From NCBI GenBank assembly GCA_964409245.1, contig CAYPCQ010000018.1:1-64000 (forward strand): a DNA stretch of 64,000 bases, in the 5' to 3' direction. How positions within the stretch are numbered: the first letter of the stretch is position 1; every line of letters begins with the position of its first letter. The notes under the pieces are model-generated. The model was not told the origin of the DNA. It did no database searches and was given only the letters and a program-made list of their open reading frames with translations. Made by a program: the position numbers and the translations under genes. The stretch is from CAIMWS01 sp964409245. GTDB taxonomy: Bacteria; Verrucomicrobiota; Verrucomicrobiia; Limisphaerales; UBA1319. Below, one piece after another: positions 62,109 through 64,000 of this stretch.

Positions 62109-63251
62109 ATGAAAGCCATGTATCGATGTTGGGCGGAAGTTGATCTGAGCGCTTTGCGGGAAAACCTGGCTTGGATTCGCAACCAGGTTGGCCCGCAGGT
62201 TAAAATCATGACGGTGGTCAAAGCGGACGCTTACGGCCACGGCTTGAAGCAGATCGCTGCTTTGCTGATGCAAAGCGGCACGGACATTTTCGGGGTGGCC
62301 AATCTGACCGAGGCCCGCAGCATCCGCGCCGTAGGCAAAGGCTGGCCAATCCTGCTGCTGGGCGCCTGCCTGCCTGAGGAAATGGAAGGGGTTGTCCGTG
62401 ACGATGTCATGCCCACCATCAGCACCCTTGAGGAGGCGGACCAATTCACCGTCCTGGCCGACCACCATAACAAAACAATCCAAGTCCAAATCAAGGTGGA
62501 CACTGGCATGGGGCGTTTGGGTGTCGAGGCCGAATTGGCCATGGATTTAATCCGCCACGTCCGCAGCCTCCCGGGTTTGGAATTAGCCGGGCTTTACACT
62601 CATTACGCCGCCGTGGAGGACGATCCGGATTATTCCCAGGAACAGGCCGGGCGCTTTAACAAACTGGTCGGGCAACTGCAAATTGCGGGCATATCCATCC
62701 CCCTGATCCATGCCAATAACAGTGGCGGGCTGCTGCACGAACCCGGCACCCTTTACAACCTCATCCGCCCCGGCTTGCTGGTTTACGGGGTCGTTCCCAC
62801 CGGCCAGCGGCCCATGGGATCCAACCTGAAATACCAGGTCCGCCCCGCCTTGTCCTGGAAGTGCCGGGTCGGTTTTGTGAAAGAAATCCCGGCCGGAAAA
62901 TCCTTAAGCTACGGACGGACTTTTGTGTCGCCCGCCCCCATGCGGGTGGCCACGTTGACCGCTGGTTATGGGGATGGCTACCTGCGCGCCGGCAGCAATC
63001 GCGCCCAAGTGCTGATCCGCGCCCGCCGCCTCCCGGTATTGGGACGCATCACAATGGATCAAATGCTGGTGGATATCACCACCCTGCCCGAAGTGAAAAC
63101 CGGCGATGAAGCCGTGTTTATTGGCCGCCAGGATCATGCCGAAATTACCGTGAACGAAGTCGCGGATTGGATGGGCACCATCCCGTGGGAAGTGTTCACC
63201 AACATTACTTACCGGGTGCCGCGCATCTATCGCGGCGGCCAGGCATCGTAG
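62109..63251 (+). CDS. alr: Alanine racemase
   Basis: PLP enzyme making D-alanine for peptidoglycan. The 380-residue length is normal. The PLP lysine is in VVKADAYGHG (K38), the second catalytic tyrosine in LSYGRTFVS, and NNSGG and RPGLLVYG are also present. A start at Met4 (62118) is possible. Located after the heme-domain gene, with a 132-bp gap. Presence confirms peptidoglycan synthesis. Confidence 0.95.
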   Translation: MKAMYRCWAEVDLSALRENLAWIRNQVGPQVKIMTVVKADAYGHGLKQIAALLMQSGTDIFGVANLTEARSIRAVGKGWPILLLGACLPEEMEGVVRDDVMPTISTLEEADQFTVLADHHNKTIQVQIKVDTGMGRLGVEAELAMDLIRHVRSLPGLELAGLYTHYAAVEDDPDYSQEQAGRFNKLVGQLQIAGISIPLIHANNSGGLLHEPGTLYNLIRPGLLVYGVVPTGQRPMGSNLKYQVRPALSWKCRVGFVKEIPAGKSLSYGRTFVSPAPMRVATLTAGYGDGYLRAGSNRAQVLIRARRLPVLGRITMDQMLVDITTLPEVKTGDEAVFIGRQDHAEITVNEVADWMGTIPWEVFTNITYRVPRIYRGGQAS

Positions 63252-63292
63252 CTTTGGCGCCATCACGGCCCTGGATAAGCAATCAGGCAGAA

Positions 63293-64000
63293 CTACCGGT
63301 TCTGGCCAATCCTCGTCTGGTCTTTCCTGGAAAGGGTTTGCGGCCCAACCCACCGGGTGTTGTATTTCGTGATCCAGGCATCATCCAAACCAACGGGGCG
63401 CACCTGGTGGCCATAAGCCTGGTCGTCCATGCCATGGAAGGGGAAAGGCTCCACCGTCGTGCCGCATTCAACATGAAAATCTGAATCCTTGTCCCAACCG
63501 ATGGAATAGAAGAAGAAATCCCGCACGCATCCCGGTGGTTTCGCCGGCAGGCCATCAACCGCGAAGGACAGGGTAAGCTCGTCGCCCCCATTGATCAACA
63601 CCAGGGCGTTGTCTTTGCTGGCCAGCAATTCATCGACTGCCCCATACCGCGTGCACCAACCGGCGGGGGTGATCCGCCAATGGGGATCAGGCATCGTTTG
63701 GGCATATTCCGGCGTCAACGGGAATTGCCACGGCAATTGGCGGAACGCGCTGAAACCACGCCAGTGCAGATCGGTCCGGCTCGGGGCCAGGCGCGTGATG
63801 CGCAAGGGCGCTCCGCTGGCGCGTTCCCATAATTCAGCCTGGTCCCAGTGCAGCTCAAAGGCCGTGCTGATCCGCAAACGCCGGCTGCCAGGCGGCAGCT
63901 TGCCGGTGAGATCCACGAGGATCGTCTTGGTTTTGCCGCACGGCACGCCCATGGACAAATCGACCGGCCTCCAAATGGGCGCCGCTCCGGAAACCGCCGC
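63293..64000 (-). CDS. C-terminal part of a secreted ASPIC/UnbV-like protein (cut by window edge)
   Basis: The frame enters from beyond 64000 and ends at 63293. The visible part has VVDLTGKLPPGSRRLRIST-like text (ILVDLTGKLPPGSRRLRIST), then ELHWDQAELW and DGLPAKPPGCVRDFFFYSIG, DFHVECGTTVEPFPFHGMDD and TKYNTRW at the end. This resembles the C-terminus of FG-GAP/ASPIC-UnbV (CRTAC1-like) secreted proteins in PVC bacteria, but the domain that would prove this is outside the window. Family call is moderate. Confidence 0.5.
   Translation of the reverse strand, partial: AAVSGAAPIWRPVDLSMGVPCGKTKTILVDLTGKLPPGSRRLRISTAFELHWDQAELWERASGAPLRITRLAPSRTDLHWRGFSAFRQLPWQFPLTPEYAQTMPDPHWRITPAGWCTRYGAVDELLASKDNALVLINGGDELTLSFAVDGLPAKPPGCVRDFFFYSIGWDKDSDFHVECGTTVEPFPFHGMDDQAYGHQVRPVGLDDAWITKYNTRWVGPQTLSRKDQTRIGQNR

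Noticed and set aside
1..64000. tRNA, rRNA, CRISPR arrays and insertion sequences
   Set aside because: No cloverleaf-like tRNA, no ribosomal sequence, no spaced direct repeats and no transposase gene found by eye. A dedicated scan (tRNAscan-SE, Infernal, CRISPR finder) would be needed to confirm absence.

Overview
This 64 kb window looks like a chromosomal segment of a Verrucomicrobiota bacterium, most likely of the Pedosphaera/Limisphaera type. The evidence is inferential: four Gfo/Idh/MocA oxidoreductases (two with Tat signals), two secreted discoidin plus propeller plus CxxCH proteins related to HzsA, a stand-alone Verrucomicrobium/Pirellula-type heme domain, a lone ASPIC/UnbV-like C-terminus and secreted GH2 and toroid-like proteins are a typical set for that phylum. 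GC content is high. I see no tRNA, rRNA, CRISPR array, prophage or complete insertion sequence.

Region by region. (1) 0.4-9.4 kb: a divergent sugar-catabolism block (GH2 glycosidase and class II aldolase on minus; Gfo/Idh, DeoC and a TIM-barrel isomerase on plus) followed by purM; a 160-bp palindromic element with perfect 18-bp ends sits between deoC and the isomerase gene. (2) 9.5-14.1 kb, minus: a small helical protein with a decayed nucleotidyltransferase-like gene, a GYF/DUF2939-type membrane protein, a Cys-pair protein and a YqiA-like esterase. (3) 14.1-24.2 kb: first HzsA-like cytochrome, proS, a receiver-PAS-PP2C phosphatase, a double-domain nucleoside diphosphate kinase, a zinc-ribbon protein and an acyl-CoA synthetase. 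(4) 24.6-27.3 kb: intact fliD beside a flagellin pseudogene that still has a consensus sigma-28 promoter. (5) 27.4-37.6 kb: sugar isomerase and oxidoreductase, glnB, a candidate replication origin, dnaA, an ABC ATPase, a secreted 732-residue protein, a STAS protein, holA and a bifunctional-nuclease family gene. (6) 37.8-48 kb: metH, leuC, a yqjD-yqjE-yqjK-like membrane operon, xylA, a receiver/metallo-beta-lactamase fusion and a Tat oxidoreductase. (7) 48.4-64 kb: an MFS transporter with a large periplasmic insert, a secreted fibronectin-like protein, gspE-gspF, a Tat oxidoreductase, a HEAT-repeat protein, the second HzsA-like cytochrome, infC with a TTG start, a heme-domain protein, alr and a truncated gene at the window edge.

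How it fits together: housekeeping genes for replication (dnaA, holA), translation (proS, infC), nucleotide, amino-acid and wall synthesis (purM, metH, leuC, alr) are mixed with a carbohydrate-degrading and secreted-protein repertoire. The most interesting signals are the flagellin pseudogene with its intact promoter, the palindromic element, the paired HzsA-like cytochromes, the half-dead NDK fusion and the receiver-MBL fusion.
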